Assembly (NCBI GenBank): GCA_963782255.1
Contig: CAWAIS010000001.1
Location: forward strand, 5,084,001 to 5,148,000
Direction: 5' to 3'
Length of the DNA stretch: 64,000 nt
From: Roseiarcus sp963782255
Lineage (GTDB): Bacteria > Pseudomonadota > Alphaproteobacteria > Rhizobiales > Beijerinckiaceae
The notes beneath the pieces are model-generated. The model saw only the letters and a program-made list of their open reading frames with translations, ran no database searches and was not told where the DNA came from. Positions 36,601 through 44,537 of the stretch are shown here, piece by piece. Each line of letters begins with the position of its first letter. Within the stretch, counting starts at the first letter, position 1. The translations under genes and the position numbers were made by a program.

Positions 36601-38005
36601 CGCCGGTCAGGTGCCCGCCATGGGCTTCGCCGGCATAGATGACGCTTTCGAGCTGGGCCTCGGACAGGATGCCGTCGCTGACGAGGTGCTTCGGCAGATA
36701 CGGGCGGTAGGAAGGTTGCGGCGGCGCGACCGAAGCCATGGCGGCCGACTGCACGAGAGCAGTCGGGTGCGGCTTCGCGCCGGAAATGCGGATGGACTGC
36801 AGGCTGTAGCCTTCATAGATCGCGTCGGTCAGGCCGCGGCCGGAGGGCGGTGTCCACGCGCAGATGTCGTAGGCAAGCGGTTCCGCGGTTTGAGCGGGCG
36901 CTGCCGCGACAGGCCGCGACGGCCGGGGTGCAACCGGGCGCGGTTGGGGCCGCAGGACCGTCGACAAGGCCTTAAGCGGGCTGGCGACGGCTTTCGCGCG
37001 CGGCGGCAGGCTGGCCTGCAGCACCGTCAGCAAGGCGGCGAGATCCGTCGCCTTTGCGGCCGAGGCCGGAAGATGATCGGGGCGATCGGTCGGAATCCGG
37101 TCGATCACGGTGAGGCGCGTGTCGATCGTCGTACCGTGCCTGGCGTAGAGCCGGCCGTCGATCGGCGCGGTGAAGAGAATGCGCGCCTTGTCCTGCAGGG
37201 CGCGGAAATCGTCGCAGAAGGCGGGATTGTCGGGTGACTGGCCGGCCCCGGTGATGGCGACCAGGCGCCCGCCGGGCGCGAGGCGGCCGAGCGCGGAGGC
37301 GATATGGCGCAGGGCTGCGTCGGCGACGCGGCCCTCGACATGGGCGCCGGCCGAGAAAGGCGGATTCATCAGGATGACAGTCGGGCGCAAGGACGCCGCG
37401 AGGTGGTCGTGGATATGGGCGGCGTCGTGCTGGCTGACCGAAGCGTCGGGGAAGATCCTGCGCAGGAGGGCGGCACGATGATCGGAAAGCTCGTTGGGGA
37501 TCAGACGCGCGCCGGCAAGCTCGGCGTGGATGGCGAGCAGCCCGGTCCCCGCGGACGGTTCCAGAACCGTGTCGGCTGTCGTCAGCGCCGCGGCGCAAGC
37601 GGCGACATGCGCGATCGGCAACGGCGTCGACAGCTGCTGCAGGGCCTGGCTCTCGGCCGAGCGCTTGGTATGAGTCGGGAACAGCGCGGCAATCCGCTGC
37701 AGCATGCTCAGCCGCGCGCGCGGGCTGGCCTGGCGCAGGGCCGGGGCGAAGGCGCGCAGGAAGAGGAGCTGCGCGATTTCGCAGGCATCATAGGCGTCCT
37801 TCCACAGCCAATGCCCTTCGGCGTCGCTGCCGCCGAAGGCGGCGACCATGGCCTCGCGCAGCATGGCGGCCGTGATCGTGGTGCCGGCCTCGAGGGCAGG
37901 CAGGAGGGCACGAGCGGCGGTGATAAGCGCGCCGGCCCGCAGGGCGGTGCGCGCAGGGGCGGACGCGGCCGCGTGAGCGGCCGCAGACGGGTCTATCAAG
38001 GTCAT
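33674..38005 (-). CDS. Strawberry-notch-like helicase with N-terminal methyltransferase domain
   Basis: A 1443-residue protein. The N-terminal third has an AdoMet methyltransferase fold: EPSAGTGLLAIHAELAGA (motif I) and VILMNPPFSAG (NPPF, the catalytic motif of N6-adenine methylases). The remainder is an SF2-type strawberry-notch ATPase: FLGDGTGAGKGRQAAG, VIIFDEAHAMAN box and the C-terminal half with GRSNRTNQAQPP. It is common on large alphaproteobacterial plasmids and elements, with a role in element DNA handling or anti-defence that is not established. It has a structured leader (38026-38104) and heads an operon with the Toprim gene. Confidence 0.9.
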   Translation of the reverse strand: MTLIDPSAAAHAAASAPARTALRAGALITAARALLPALEAGTTITAAMLREAMVAAFGGSDAEGHWLWKDAYDACEIAQLLFLRAFAPALRQASPRARLSMLQRIAALFPTHTKRSAESQALQQLSTPLPIAHVAACAAALTTADTVLEPSAGTGLLAIHAELAGARLIPNELSDHRAALLRRIFPDASVSQHDAAHIHDHLAASLRPTVILMNPPFSAGAHVEGRVADAALRHIASALGRLAPGGRLVAITGAGQSPDNPAFCDDFRALQDKARILFTAPIDGRLYARHGTTIDTRLTVIDRIPTDRPDHLPASAAKATDLAALLTVLQASLPPRAKAVASPLKALSTVLRPQPRPVAPRPSRPVAAAPAQTAEPLAYDICAWTPPSGRGLTDAIYEGYSLQSIRISGAKPHPTALVQSAAMASVAPPQPSYRPYLPKHLVSDGILSEAQLESVIYAGEAHGGHLTGAWKVDATFDTITAAADDAEGAVRFRRGWFLGDGTGAGKGRQAAGIILDNWMQGRRRAVWISKSDKLIDDAQRDWSALGQERLQITPLARFRQGNAIRLDEGILFTTYATIRTQEREGRASRVQQIVDWLGADFDGVIIFDEAHAMANAAGGKSNRGAVAPSQQGRAGLRLQHALPQARIVYVSATGATEVENLAYAQRLGLWGGEDFPFATRAEFIEAIQAGGVAAMEVLARDLKALGLYAARSLSYEGVQYELVEHQLTDEQIAIYDAYAGAFRIIHNHLDAAMKAAGITGASGTLNAQAKAAARSAFESSKQRFFSHLITSMKTPTLIRSIDRDLEDGHAAIIQIVSTGEALMERRLADIPTEDWNDVQVDVTPREYVLDYLMHSFPVQLFEEYSDADGNLASRPVFLDGNPVLCRDAVDRRDALMEHLASLPPVPAALDQILHRFGADKVAEVTGRSRRILRKLGRDGIDRLAVENRAGSANLSDAQAFQNDDKRILVFSDAGGTGRSYHADLGVRNQRLRIHYMLEAGWRADTAIQGLGRSNRTNQAQPPLFRPVATDVKGEKRFLSTIARRLDTLGAITKGQRQTGGQGLFRADDNLESHYARDALRQFYTLLFSGKVEACSLGEFQDATGLALTDEGGLRDELPPITTFLNRILALPIALQNAIFEVFEQLLEARIEGAIAAGIYDKGLETITAELLTVASRRTIYTHKTGAETQIFTILRKDRNRPRALAEALAIRGAKPMRNTRSERCAVLVPAPSLMLDDGAIESRVRLLRPMDQHALPAHMLEQTAWEDTDVATLTAAWEAEIAALPEFSESTLHVATGLLLPIWRRLPDHNCRVYRLETDEGERVIGRLIPPAVLSTLYRNLGLDEVPQLDGARALPLLIEGKASLQLADGLELRRIRVMDDYRIELLGFTSGMRERLKAYGLTHEIISWKLRFFVPVGAAAPAILDRLIERHPLVAVIDRAAA

Positions 38006-38025
38006 GGGATGGTTTCCGAAGGAGG

Positions 38026-38104
38026 GCCGGGTGAGGAATCGAACCGCCGGCGCTCTCCTCTTGACCCGGCCGGTTCACCCGTCCCGGGACATCCCTCTTC
38101 CTCT
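38026..38104 (-). promoter_or_regulatory. Structured leader of the strawberry-notch gene
   Basis: Plus-strand arms GCCGGGT (38026-38032) and ACCCGGC (38064-38070) with an inner GAGGA/TCCTC stem (38033-38037 with 38056-38060). In the transcript the purine block AGAGGAAGAGGG (38093-38104 reversed) precedes the stem and the start codon is 88 bp after it. parB has the same AGAGGAAGAGGG block 76 bp before its start, also followed by nested stems. The segment CGGTTCGATTCC in the transcript resembles a tRNA T-loop but no complete tRNA fold forms. Confidence 0.45.
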
Positions 38105-38116
38105 AAGGCGACCGAA

Positions 38117-38143
38117 GGCCGCCCCGGAAATTCCGGGGCGGCC
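38117..38143 (-). terminator. Terminator hairpin of DUF736 copy 2
   Basis: Palindrome with 13-bp arms, GGCCGCCCCGGAA and TTCCGGGGCGGCC around one A, 5 bp after the DUF736 stop. It lacks a clear T-run. Confidence 0.7.
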
Positions 38144-38148
38144 CGCGG

Positions 38149-38460
38149 TTACTTCGCCTGCGGGCGGGTCCAGATCATGCTGAACCGGCCGGCCTCGTCG
38201 TCCTCGTGGAGGGAGGCGTAGATCGGAGCCGGTAGGCTCGGATCGTCCAGCTTGACCGAGATGTAGGGGCGGTCTTGCTGCGACACGCGCTTCCAGGCGG
38301 CGCCGATCTCGACATTGCCGGCGAAGATCCTGAAGTCAGGGGCGCCGTTGCTGGTCGCGTCGAGCGGGGAAAACTTCGCCTTGGTGTTGAGGCGCAGCGT
38401 CTTGATGGTGCCGTTGAGGGTGCCGTCTTCCGCCTTCGTGAAAGTACCGATGTTCGCCAT
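38149..38460 (-). CDS. DUF736 protein, copy 2
   Basis: A 103-residue protein beginning MANIGTFTKAEDG at ATG 38460; AAAGGAG lies upstream. It differs from copy 1 (20934-21245) at about 17 positions, mostly in the N-terminal loop (EDGTLNG, FSPLDATSNGA) and near the C-terminus (ASLHEDDEAGRFSM). Keeping both open after clear divergence suggests both are under selection. Same leader as copy 1. Confidence 0.9.
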   Translation of the reverse strand: MANIGTFTKAEDGTLNGTIKTLRLNTKAKFSPLDATSNGAPDFRIFAGNVEIGAAWKRVSQQDRPYISVKLDDPSLPAPIYASLHEDDEAGRFSMIWTRPQAK

Positions 38461-38877
38461 TGTCATTCTCCTTTGGTTTTCGTTTGAGGCCACGACCATC
38501 GCAGCCTCGATGGCGATCGACTGCAGGAGGCGATCTGGCCCGCAGCCGCAGGCCCGGAACGCAGAGGAGGATGAGGAAGGGGCGATCCCTTTTTGGTGCG
38601 CGAGGAGACGCGACAGCGGCGGGGAAAAAAGGTCGAGACCCTCATTGCGGGAAAAAGATCGAGGTCTTTATGACCGGCCTCCGGCAGGATCAGCCAGAGT
38701 TTGAGGCATGCGTGCGTTGTGGCCTGGAACGGGAAAAACCGAATGGGGAGAAGGCAAGGCGACCTGTCATCGGGACCGGAAGGCGGTCGGGACCCTCGCT
38801 GCCATCAGGATTGCGCTGCTGTCCTCCTTCAAGGTTCAAGGCGAACCAGCGAAGCGACCGGCCGGGGCGGCATCGCA
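38150..38877. repeat. Duplicated segment, copy 2 (DUF736 gene plus leader)
   Basis: Direct repeat of 20935-21660, about 17.2 kb away in the same orientation. Homologous recombination between the copies would delete the 17 kb containing the Rhs, HEPN-like, DUF2493, Toprim and strawberry-notch genes. Confidence 0.85.
38555..38652 (-). promoter_or_regulatory. Conserved structured leader upstream of DUF736, copy 2
   Basis: The same blocks as at 21340-21437. The helix arm reads CCCTTTTT instead of CCTTTTTT while its partner AAAAAAGG (38625-38632) is unchanged, giving one mismatch. All single-stranded blocks (GCGCGAGGAG, GCGGGG, CATTGCGGGA) are identical. Confidence 0.55.
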
Positions 38878-39244
38878 CCAGGCGATGACGGCGCGGCGAT
38901 GAGATCGGTGCTGATAAAAGCCCTGTCGCGGGGCGCGGCTCGATTCAGTTGAGGTCAGGCGGCGTCCGGGTGGCGGTATCGGGCCATCTGCCTTTCCGGG
39001 GGACGGTGCGCGGCGCTGACAACGGCATCTGGCCGTCCGGGCGGGACGTTGGATCGACGGGCCGCCCCGGAATTTCCGGGGCGGCCTATGGTCAGTGGTC
39101 GCGAAACGAGCGGGTTGTCGGATGGAGAACGGCGAGCGGCGATGCCGCCAGGCGGTGAGTAGCCAAAGCCTTGGCGTGGGTAATGGTTTTCCATAGCAAT
39201 CCGAATATTCGCTAGACAACCTTGATTGACAACCCACGCAGTGC
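38878..39244. other. Gene-free stretch with an orphan hairpin
   Basis: Contains at 39060-39086 the palindrome GGCCGCCCCGGAA/TTCCGGGGCGGCC-type hairpin, the fourth family member, but no gene ends next to it. The nearest minus-strand gene upstream ends at 41227, beyond the DUF262 gene, so the hairpin may be that gene's terminator separated by an insertion. Otherwise nothing recognised. Confidence 0.45.
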
Positions 39245-41167
39245 ATGTTTATCAAATCGACTTACACCGCACCCGGAAATCCGCCCAAGCGCATGACTGA
39301 GCAATCCATTATTTCCGATGACATGACACTCAAACGTGTCTTTCAGGATTTCTATCGTGTCCCTGATTATCAGCGCGATTACGTGTGGGGCGAGCCAGAT
39401 GCCAAGGACGAGCGCGGCGACGAAGTAGAGCAGTTTCTCAAAGACATTTACAGCGAGTTTGAAGGAGCGACAAAGGAATTTGCGCCAGAATACTTCATCG
39501 GAACTATAGTGGTTTGCCCGGGGGAGGATACCGTATTCGATCTAATAGACGGCCAGCAGCGCACAACAACCGCTTTTCTCATCCTCTGCGTGATTCGCGA
39601 CCTATTTGTGAAGGCTGGCGAGAAGCTACCAGAGGACCTCCCTACCCAAATCGCGGCGAGTTCGACGGACTGGCAAGGCGAAACTGTCCATCGATTGCGG
39701 CTTGACCTGCAATATGAGGATGCTGGAGGTGTTCTTGAGGACTATGCCGCTGGGAAAGGGCAGGAGGTTCGTCGCACGGGCACACGCTCGATCACCAACC
39801 TTGGGGGTGCCTACGAGACGATAATGGAGTTCCTGACTGCCCAGTTCAAAGATGACCATGTGGGGCTTCGGCGCTTCTACGGGTATCTCACGAACAAGGT
39901 GAAATTGATCAGAATCCAAACGCCAAGCATCGATAAGGCGCTCAAGATTTTTGAGACGATTAACGATCGCGGCGTCGGGCTAGACGCCATGGATCTTCTG
40001 AAAAACCTTCTTTTTATGAACGCGTCACCCAGCTCTTTTTCAAAGCTGAAAGATACATGGAAGGCAATCACGGACGAGATTTACAAGGCGCGGGAAAAGC
40101 CCCTGCGTTTCCTGCGCTATTATCTCATGGCCTCGTTTGAGGTCGAAGCCAAGCTACGCGAAGACGACATATACGGCTGGTTTCGCAAGAACGAGAAGCA
40201 GACCGGGCACGCGAGCGATCCGGTCCGTTTTGCCGAGCGGCTGCTTACCGCAGCGAAAGCATATCGCTGTTTCGTTGAGAGCAAGAACGCAGGTGGGCAG
40301 CACGAACCCGGAATTGCCAATACCCGCGCGCTCGGTGGGAAGGCGGTCCGCCAACATTTTATTTTGCTTCTTGCTGCTCAGCAGCTGCCTGCCGCTGTGT
40401 TCTCCGCGCTGGCCGTTGAGATTGAGAAGCTTATGTTCGTTTGGCTCATCACCAATACACCATCGAAGGATTATGAGCGGGTCATCATGGACGGTGCCAA
40501 GCAGTTGCGTGGAATGAAAACAGCGGCAGAATTTGAGGCGTTCTCAATGAGCTTCTTTGGAGCACAAAAGCTGTCGCTCGCCGGGGCCTTTAGCGACGCC
40601 TTTCTCCGATTGCGCAGTTATGAAATGCGGGGCTTCCGTCTAAAGTACCTCTTGGCGAAGTTGACTCAGCAGATTGATCTCGAAGCCTACGGTGCAACTG
40701 GTCCACGGTCTGATCTTTCGCATTATATGGACGGCGGAAACGATATCGAACACATATTGCCAGATACGCCGAGTACAGAAGCGCTTCAAGAATTCGGAGA
40801 AAGCGTGGTCGACGGTGAGTTGATCCAGCGGCTAGGGAACTTGATGCTGGTCGAGAAATCGGTCAACCGGTCCCTTGGCAACAAGCCCTACTCCCAGAAG
40901 GTGGGTGTCTACCCAAGTTCGCAGTTCCTGCTTGTCCGATGCCAAGCGGCACATCAGACCGTTGGGGTCAACGATCAGATCACGAAGACCATGAAGAAGC
41001 TTCCAACGTACCCCAAGTGGAATCGGGCGGCTGTTGGGGAACGGCAACAGAACCTCGCGTCCTTGGCTTATGAGGTCTGGGGCGTTCCGAAACCGGTTCA
41101 GACTCACTTGGAAACAATGCCGTCTCAGCCAGCTTTAGACGACGGTTTAAAAGACGGGTTGCGCTAG
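39245..41167 (+). CDS. DUF262/DUF1524 (GmrSD-type) nuclease
   Basis: A 640-residue protein. The DUF262 (ParB-like nucleotidase) domain has VPDYQRDYVW (residues ~39-48) and DGQQRT (102-107), the family's nucleotide-cleaving motif. The C-terminal DUF1524 nuclease domain shows the HNH-like pattern DIEHILP...RLGNLMLVEKSVNRSLGNKPYSQK. In GmrSD-type enzymes this combination cleaves modified phage DNA using NTP hydrolysis. ATG 39245 is used; an ATG at 39293 is also plausible. It is a lone plus-strand gene among minus-strand maintenance genes, with lower GC content than its neighbours, suggesting a separately acquired defence gene. Confidence 0.88.
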   Translation: MFIKSTYTAPGNPPKRMTEQSIISDDMTLKRVFQDFYRVPDYQRDYVWGEPDAKDERGDEVEQFLKDIYSEFEGATKEFAPEYFIGTIVVCPGEDTVFDLIDGQQRTTTAFLILCVIRDLFVKAGEKLPEDLPTQIAASSTDWQGETVHRLRLDLQYEDAGGVLEDYAAGKGQEVRRTGTRSITNLGGAYETIMEFLTAQFKDDHVGLRRFYGYLTNKVKLIRIQTPSIDKALKIFETINDRGVGLDAMDLLKNLLFMNASPSSFSKLKDTWKAITDEIYKAREKPLRFLRYYLMASFEVEAKLREDDIYGWFRKNEKQTGHASDPVRFAERLLTAAKAYRCFVESKNAGGQHEPGIANTRALGGKAVRQHFILLLAAQQLPAAVFSALAVEIEKLMFVWLITNTPSKDYERVIMDGAKQLRGMKTAAEFEAFSMSFFGAQKLSLAGAFSDAFLRLRSYEMRGFRLKYLLAKLTQQIDLEAYGATGPRSDLSHYMDGGNDIEHILPDTPSTEALQEFGESVVDGELIQRLGNLMLVEKSVNRSLGNKPYSQKVGVYPSSQFLLVRCQAAHQTVGVNDQITKTMKKLPTYPKWNRAAVGERQQNLASLAYEVWGVPKPVQTHLETMPSQPALDDGLKDGLR

Positions 41168-41226
41168 GCCCATCCTCTCCGACGCGGTCGATTGAATTCT
41201 GCTTCTGTACTCTTTTGCGCGATCGT

Positions 41227-41865
41227 TCAGCCGAACCGCCGGCCTTCAGCGGTGAAGGTGTAGCCATTGGCCGACATGCCCTCGTCGACGGTTTCGTCGG
41301 AGGTCTGAAACTCGTACTCGCGCTCGAGCGCGCGATAGAGCCAGTGGGCGAGATCGCGCAGCGCGGTGACCAGGTCGTCGTCGGTGCGATCGACGATGGG
41401 GTGGCCCGTAGGGCTGTCGCGGTCGACGTCGAACGTCATCGCAGAGGCGTGCAAGTACCGGCCGGTCTGTCGAAACGAGGCCGTTAGCTGGTAGAAATTC
41501 GGCCTCTGCAGCGCCTGTAGCGCGTCGGCGATCCGGTGGAGCTCCGTGTCCTGCGGCGCATAGTCGCGGATGCGACGCGACGCGCGCGGCGCATAGGCAT
41601 AACGGCCTTCGGAGCACGCGCCGTCGCCCTGCGACCAGAACCCGGAAAACCAGATGCAGGGCTTCTGGCGGGTGCCGCCGCCCATCAGGCGGACGGTTCT
41701 GGTGGCGAGCGTGACGCCAAGGATCGGGCAGATTTGCTCGAAGTCGTCGTAGACGCTGTCCCACCAGTCATGATCGAGCGTTTCGCGGAACCAGGCGCGG
41801 GCCTTGTCCTTGGCCGCGTCGGACAGTTCGGTGAAGTCGTAGACGGGGGTTTCGACGATACGCAT
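41227..41865 (-). CDS. Conserved hypothetical protein of mobile elements
   Basis: A 212-residue acidic protein starting MRIVETPVYDFTELSDAAKD, rich in Trp and aromatic residues (HDWWDSVYDDFEQICPILGV; ALEREYEFQTSDETVDEG). No motif of an enzyme family is visible. It begins 4 bp after the preceding (frameshifted) gene's stop and belongs to the same operon downstream of parB. Proteins of this kind occur in the ParB/DUF736 regions of alphaproteobacterial elements; an anti-restriction role would be guesswork. Confidence 0.7.
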   Translation of the reverse strand: MRIVETPVYDFTELSDAAKDKARAWFRETLDHDWWDSVYDDFEQICPILGVTLATRTVRLMGGGTRQKPCIWFSGFWSQGDGACSEGRYAYAPRASRRIRDYAPQDTELHRIADALQALQRPNFYQLTASFRQTGRYLHASAMTFDVDRDSPTGHPIVDRTDDDLVTALRDLAHWLYRALEREYEFQTSDETVDEGMSANGYTFTAEGRRFG

Positions 41866-41868
41866 GGC

Positions 41869-42292
41869 TCAGCCCTCCCCTGCGGTGTGCGGATCGGCGA
41901 GGGTGCTGGTCAGCCATTCATTACTGCTGATTGTGCCAAGCGTTTCGCCGGAGGCGAGGTCGATGACAAGGGCGCCGCCGCCGAAGGCGCCGAGGCGGGG
42001 CCTCGAACAGGTGTGCGACCATTCGAACCCCCACAGGCCGGTGATGCCGAGCACGGGGCCGAGTTTGCTGACGAAGGCCAGGACGTGGTCGGTGTCGCCG
42101 GAGGCGTTGCCGTCGTAGATCCACAGGAGGCCGGGTTGCTTGGCCGTGGGGGTTGCAACGAGGTCGAATTCGGGGCGTTTGTTCTTCGTCCAGTTCGTCG
42201 CTGAACTGGCGGTAAAGTTCGAGGGCGCGGGCGGCGTTGTCGGCCGTCACGGCGTCGAGGGTGCAGGAAAAGTGGGTGAAGTAATCAGTCAT
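41869..42292 (-). pseudogene. Hypothetical gene with a frameshift
   Basis: Starts at ATG 42292 (MTDYFTHFSCTLDAVTADNA) and runs in one frame to DELDEE at 42182; then the sensible frame is shifted: KRPEFDLVATPTAKQPGLLW follows one base later and continues to the stop at 41869. The total is 424 bp, one base more than a multiple of three, so a single-base insertion at about 42180-42182 is the simplest explanation. Corrected length about 140 residues. Position in an operon with the 41227 gene suggests the gene was functional recently, or that this is a sequencing error. Confidence 0.7.
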
Positions 42293-42318
42293 GGTTTTGG
42301 CTCCTTCGGTATGGGGTT

Positions 42319-42356
42319 GAAAAAAGCGAAAGCCCGGCGCGGGGGCCGGGCTTTCG
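42319..42356 (-). terminator. Intrinsic terminator of parB
   Basis: Perfect 12-bp stem, arms CGAAAGCCCGGC (42327-42338) and GCCGGGCTTTCG (42345-42356), followed on the minus strand by CTTTTTTC. It lies 19 bp after the parB stop and separates parB from the two genes downstream. Confidence 0.85.
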
Positions 42357-42374
42357 TGAGGCGGAGAATGAACC

Positions 42375-44537
42375 TTATTCGGCGGCGAGGACGTCGAGGT
42401 CGTCTGCCGCGGCATCGTCTGCGGGGCGGTCTGCATTGAGGAAAGCCGGCAGGCTGACGACGTTGTCGTCGCCCCGCTCGGCCTCTTCGTCCCCGTCGCC
42501 GTCGATGCCCTGCTCGCCCTCGCCGTTGCCGTCTTCGGCTTCGACGGAGATGGCGTCGATCTCGGGCAGGCGCAGCGGTTCGGGCAGCCAGCCGCTGTCG
42601 GCGAGAAGGCGTTCGGCCTCGCGCGCCATGTCGCCCTTCTTGAGGTGATCGATCAGCTGCGCTTCCTTCTCGCCGCAGCCTTCGCGCACGGCTTCGAGAA
42701 TGCGGGCCTTGGGCACACGGCCGAGATAATTGTCGACCGTCGGCGTCCAGCCGGCCGCGACCATGTCAAGGCCGACGTCGCGGGCGACGACGTTGCCATG
42801 GGCGATCGCGCCCGGGCGGCGATCCCAGGGCTCGTGCAGGACGTTGACCGTGGCGGCGGCCAGATGGGCGAAGAGCTGCATCTGGCTCTCAAGGTCCATG
42901 GCAGCGAGGTGATCCCACAGCGCGCCCGCCGCCTTCGGCAGTTCTGCCTCCCAACGGGCGTTGCGGGCCTCAAACTCCAGCACGGCGGCGCTGTCCTTGA
43001 GGCCGGGCGCCTGGCTGGCCATGCCGGAAACATTGGCGCTGATCTCCATGCAGTTGCCGGCGCTCGCGTGATAGAACACGCTCAGGCACATGCCATGCAG
43101 GACGGAGCGGAAAGCGATGTCCGGGCGGACGGCAACGGCGTTCCTGAGCGCGACGGTGCGATGGGCGGAAAGCTCGGCAAGGAGTCTTTCCGACAAGGGC
43201 TTCACCGCATCGCCGTCGTCATCGTCCTCGGCTGCGACCGGGTTGAGCCCGCTGCCGAGAACGATGGCTGCGACACCGGAGGCGCGAGGCATGGTTGACG
43301 GGCCCGTCGCAGACGGGGCTTCCTCGTCCTGATCGGCCCTGTCCTGATCAGCGGCGGCCTCGTCTTCGGGGCGGACATAGCCGCGGTCGATGTCGAGGGC
43401 GCCGTCGCGATTCAGGCTGATGAAAACGCCCGCGCGCGCCATATCGGCCGGGTCGAACCGGGTCGGGCGATTGTCGAGCGCCTCGATCTCGGCTTCGATT
43501 TCGCCAAGGCGGCGATCGACCTCGTCGGGCAGCTCGTCGGCCTCGGCGTATTCCGCCTCCAGCGAATCGAACTCAGCCTGCAGGCCAGCGCGTCGCGCGG
43601 TTTCCTCCTCGCTCATCTCGACGGTTTCCCCGTCGAGCTGCCGCAGGCCGTTGGTATGGCCGTAGGGGAAATCGACGGCGACCGCGATCCATTTCCAGCC
43701 TTGGGCGGACATGGAATCGGCTTCCTGCTTCAGCTTGTCCTGAACCAGGCGGTCGAGCAGGCCGGGGTCCTGCAGCCAGCCGCCGCGATCGTTCTCGAAA
43801 AGATCGCGGGTGACCTCGCCGCCGGCGGCCTCGTAGGCCTCGACGCCGACGAACGCGACGCGGCGATCATTGGCGGCGTGGACGGCAGTTTCGGTCAGCA
43901 TGCGGCGGATTTGATAGGGCTGCGGATTATAGCCGTTCTTCAACGCCTCCCAGACCTGTTCCTGGCGCACATGGTCGGTGGTGAGCGTGAAGGCCATGAC
44001 GTGCTCGAGCGTCATCTCCTCGGCAACGTAGAGATGGAGAAGCCTGGGCGAGACGGCGGCGAGGCGCAGGCGCTGCCGAACGATCTGCGGCGTGACGAAG
44101 AAACGCGCCGCGATGTCCTCTTCTGTGAGGCCCTTGTCGATCAGCCTCTGGAAGGCGAGGAACTGGTCGACGGGGTGCAGGGCCTCGCGCTGCGTGTTCT
44201 CGGCGAGGGAATCTTCCTCCGCGATGCCGGTGTCTCGCACGATGCAGGGAACCGGCACGGCCTTATCGAGGCGCTTGGCCTTCACAAGGCGTTCGAGGGC
44301 GCGATAGCGCCGGCCGCCGGCCGGGACCTCGTAGAAGCCGGTTTCTTCGCCGTCCGCGCCGATGACCGGGCGGACATAGAGGTTCTGCAGCAGGCCGCGG
44401 CGGGCGATGTCCTCGGACAATTCCTCGATCGACACGCCGGTCTTTACCGTGCGGACGTTAGCCTGGCTCAGCACCAGCTGGTTGAAGGGGATCTCGCGGA
44501 TAACGGCGAGGGTCTTGATCTTGGTCGGTTTAGCCAT
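42375..44537 (-). CDS. parB: Large ParB-like protein
   Basis: A 720-residue protein starting at ATG 44537 (MAKPTKIKTLAVIREIPFNQ). The ParB/Srx nucleotide-binding domain spans ~15-130: GGRRYRALERL and the ENTQREALHPVDQ box. An HTH follows (GLTEEDIAARFFVTPQIVRQ). The long C-terminus, with a Glu/Asp-rich linker and helical segments, is typical of the plasmid-type 'ParB-like nuclease' proteins of alphaproteobacteria rather than chromosomal ParB. No ParA gene is next to it, so it is unlikely to be a classical partition pair; a regulatory or nuclease role has been proposed for such proteins. Structured leader upstream; terminator downstream. Confidence 0.88.
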   Translation of the reverse strand: MAKPTKIKTLAVIREIPFNQLVLSQANVRTVKTGVSIEELSEDIARRGLLQNLYVRPVIGADGEETGFYEVPAGGRRYRALERLVKAKRLDKAVPVPCIVRDTGIAEEDSLAENTQREALHPVDQFLAFQRLIDKGLTEEDIAARFFVTPQIVRQRLRLAAVSPRLLHLYVAEEMTLEHVMAFTLTTDHVRQEQVWEALKNGYNPQPYQIRRMLTETAVHAANDRRVAFVGVEAYEAAGGEVTRDLFENDRGGWLQDPGLLDRLVQDKLKQEADSMSAQGWKWIAVAVDFPYGHTNGLRQLDGETVEMSEEETARRAGLQAEFDSLEAEYAEADELPDEVDRRLGEIEAEIEALDNRPTRFDPADMARAGVFISLNRDGALDIDRGYVRPEDEAAADQDRADQDEEAPSATGPSTMPRASGVAAIVLGSGLNPVAAEDDDDGDAVKPLSERLLAELSAHRTVALRNAVAVRPDIAFRSVLHGMCLSVFYHASAGNCMEISANVSGMASQAPGLKDSAAVLEFEARNARWEAELPKAAGALWDHLAAMDLESQMQLFAHLAAATVNVLHEPWDRRPGAIAHGNVVARDVGLDMVAAGWTPTVDNYLGRVPKARILEAVREGCGEKEAQLIDHLKKGDMAREAERLLADSGWLPEPLRLPEIDAISVEAEDGNGEGEQGIDGDGDEEAERGDDNVVSLPAFLNADRPADDAAADDLDVLAAE

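Noticed and set aside
34787..37237. Long plus-strand frames opposite the strawberry-notch gene
   Set aside because: GC-rich third-position bias keeps the antisense frames open; the minus-strand gene has clear methylase and helicase motifs.
38006..38105. A tRNA or tmRNA upstream of the strawberry-notch gene
   Set aside because: There is a GGTTCGATTCC T-loop-like string and a 7-bp stem, but no anticodon arm, D-arm or CCA end; treated as a leader structure.
42375..44537. A chromosomal or plasmid partition (ParAB) locus
   Set aside because: No ParA-like Walker ATPase is adjacent and the protein is far larger than a classical ParB.
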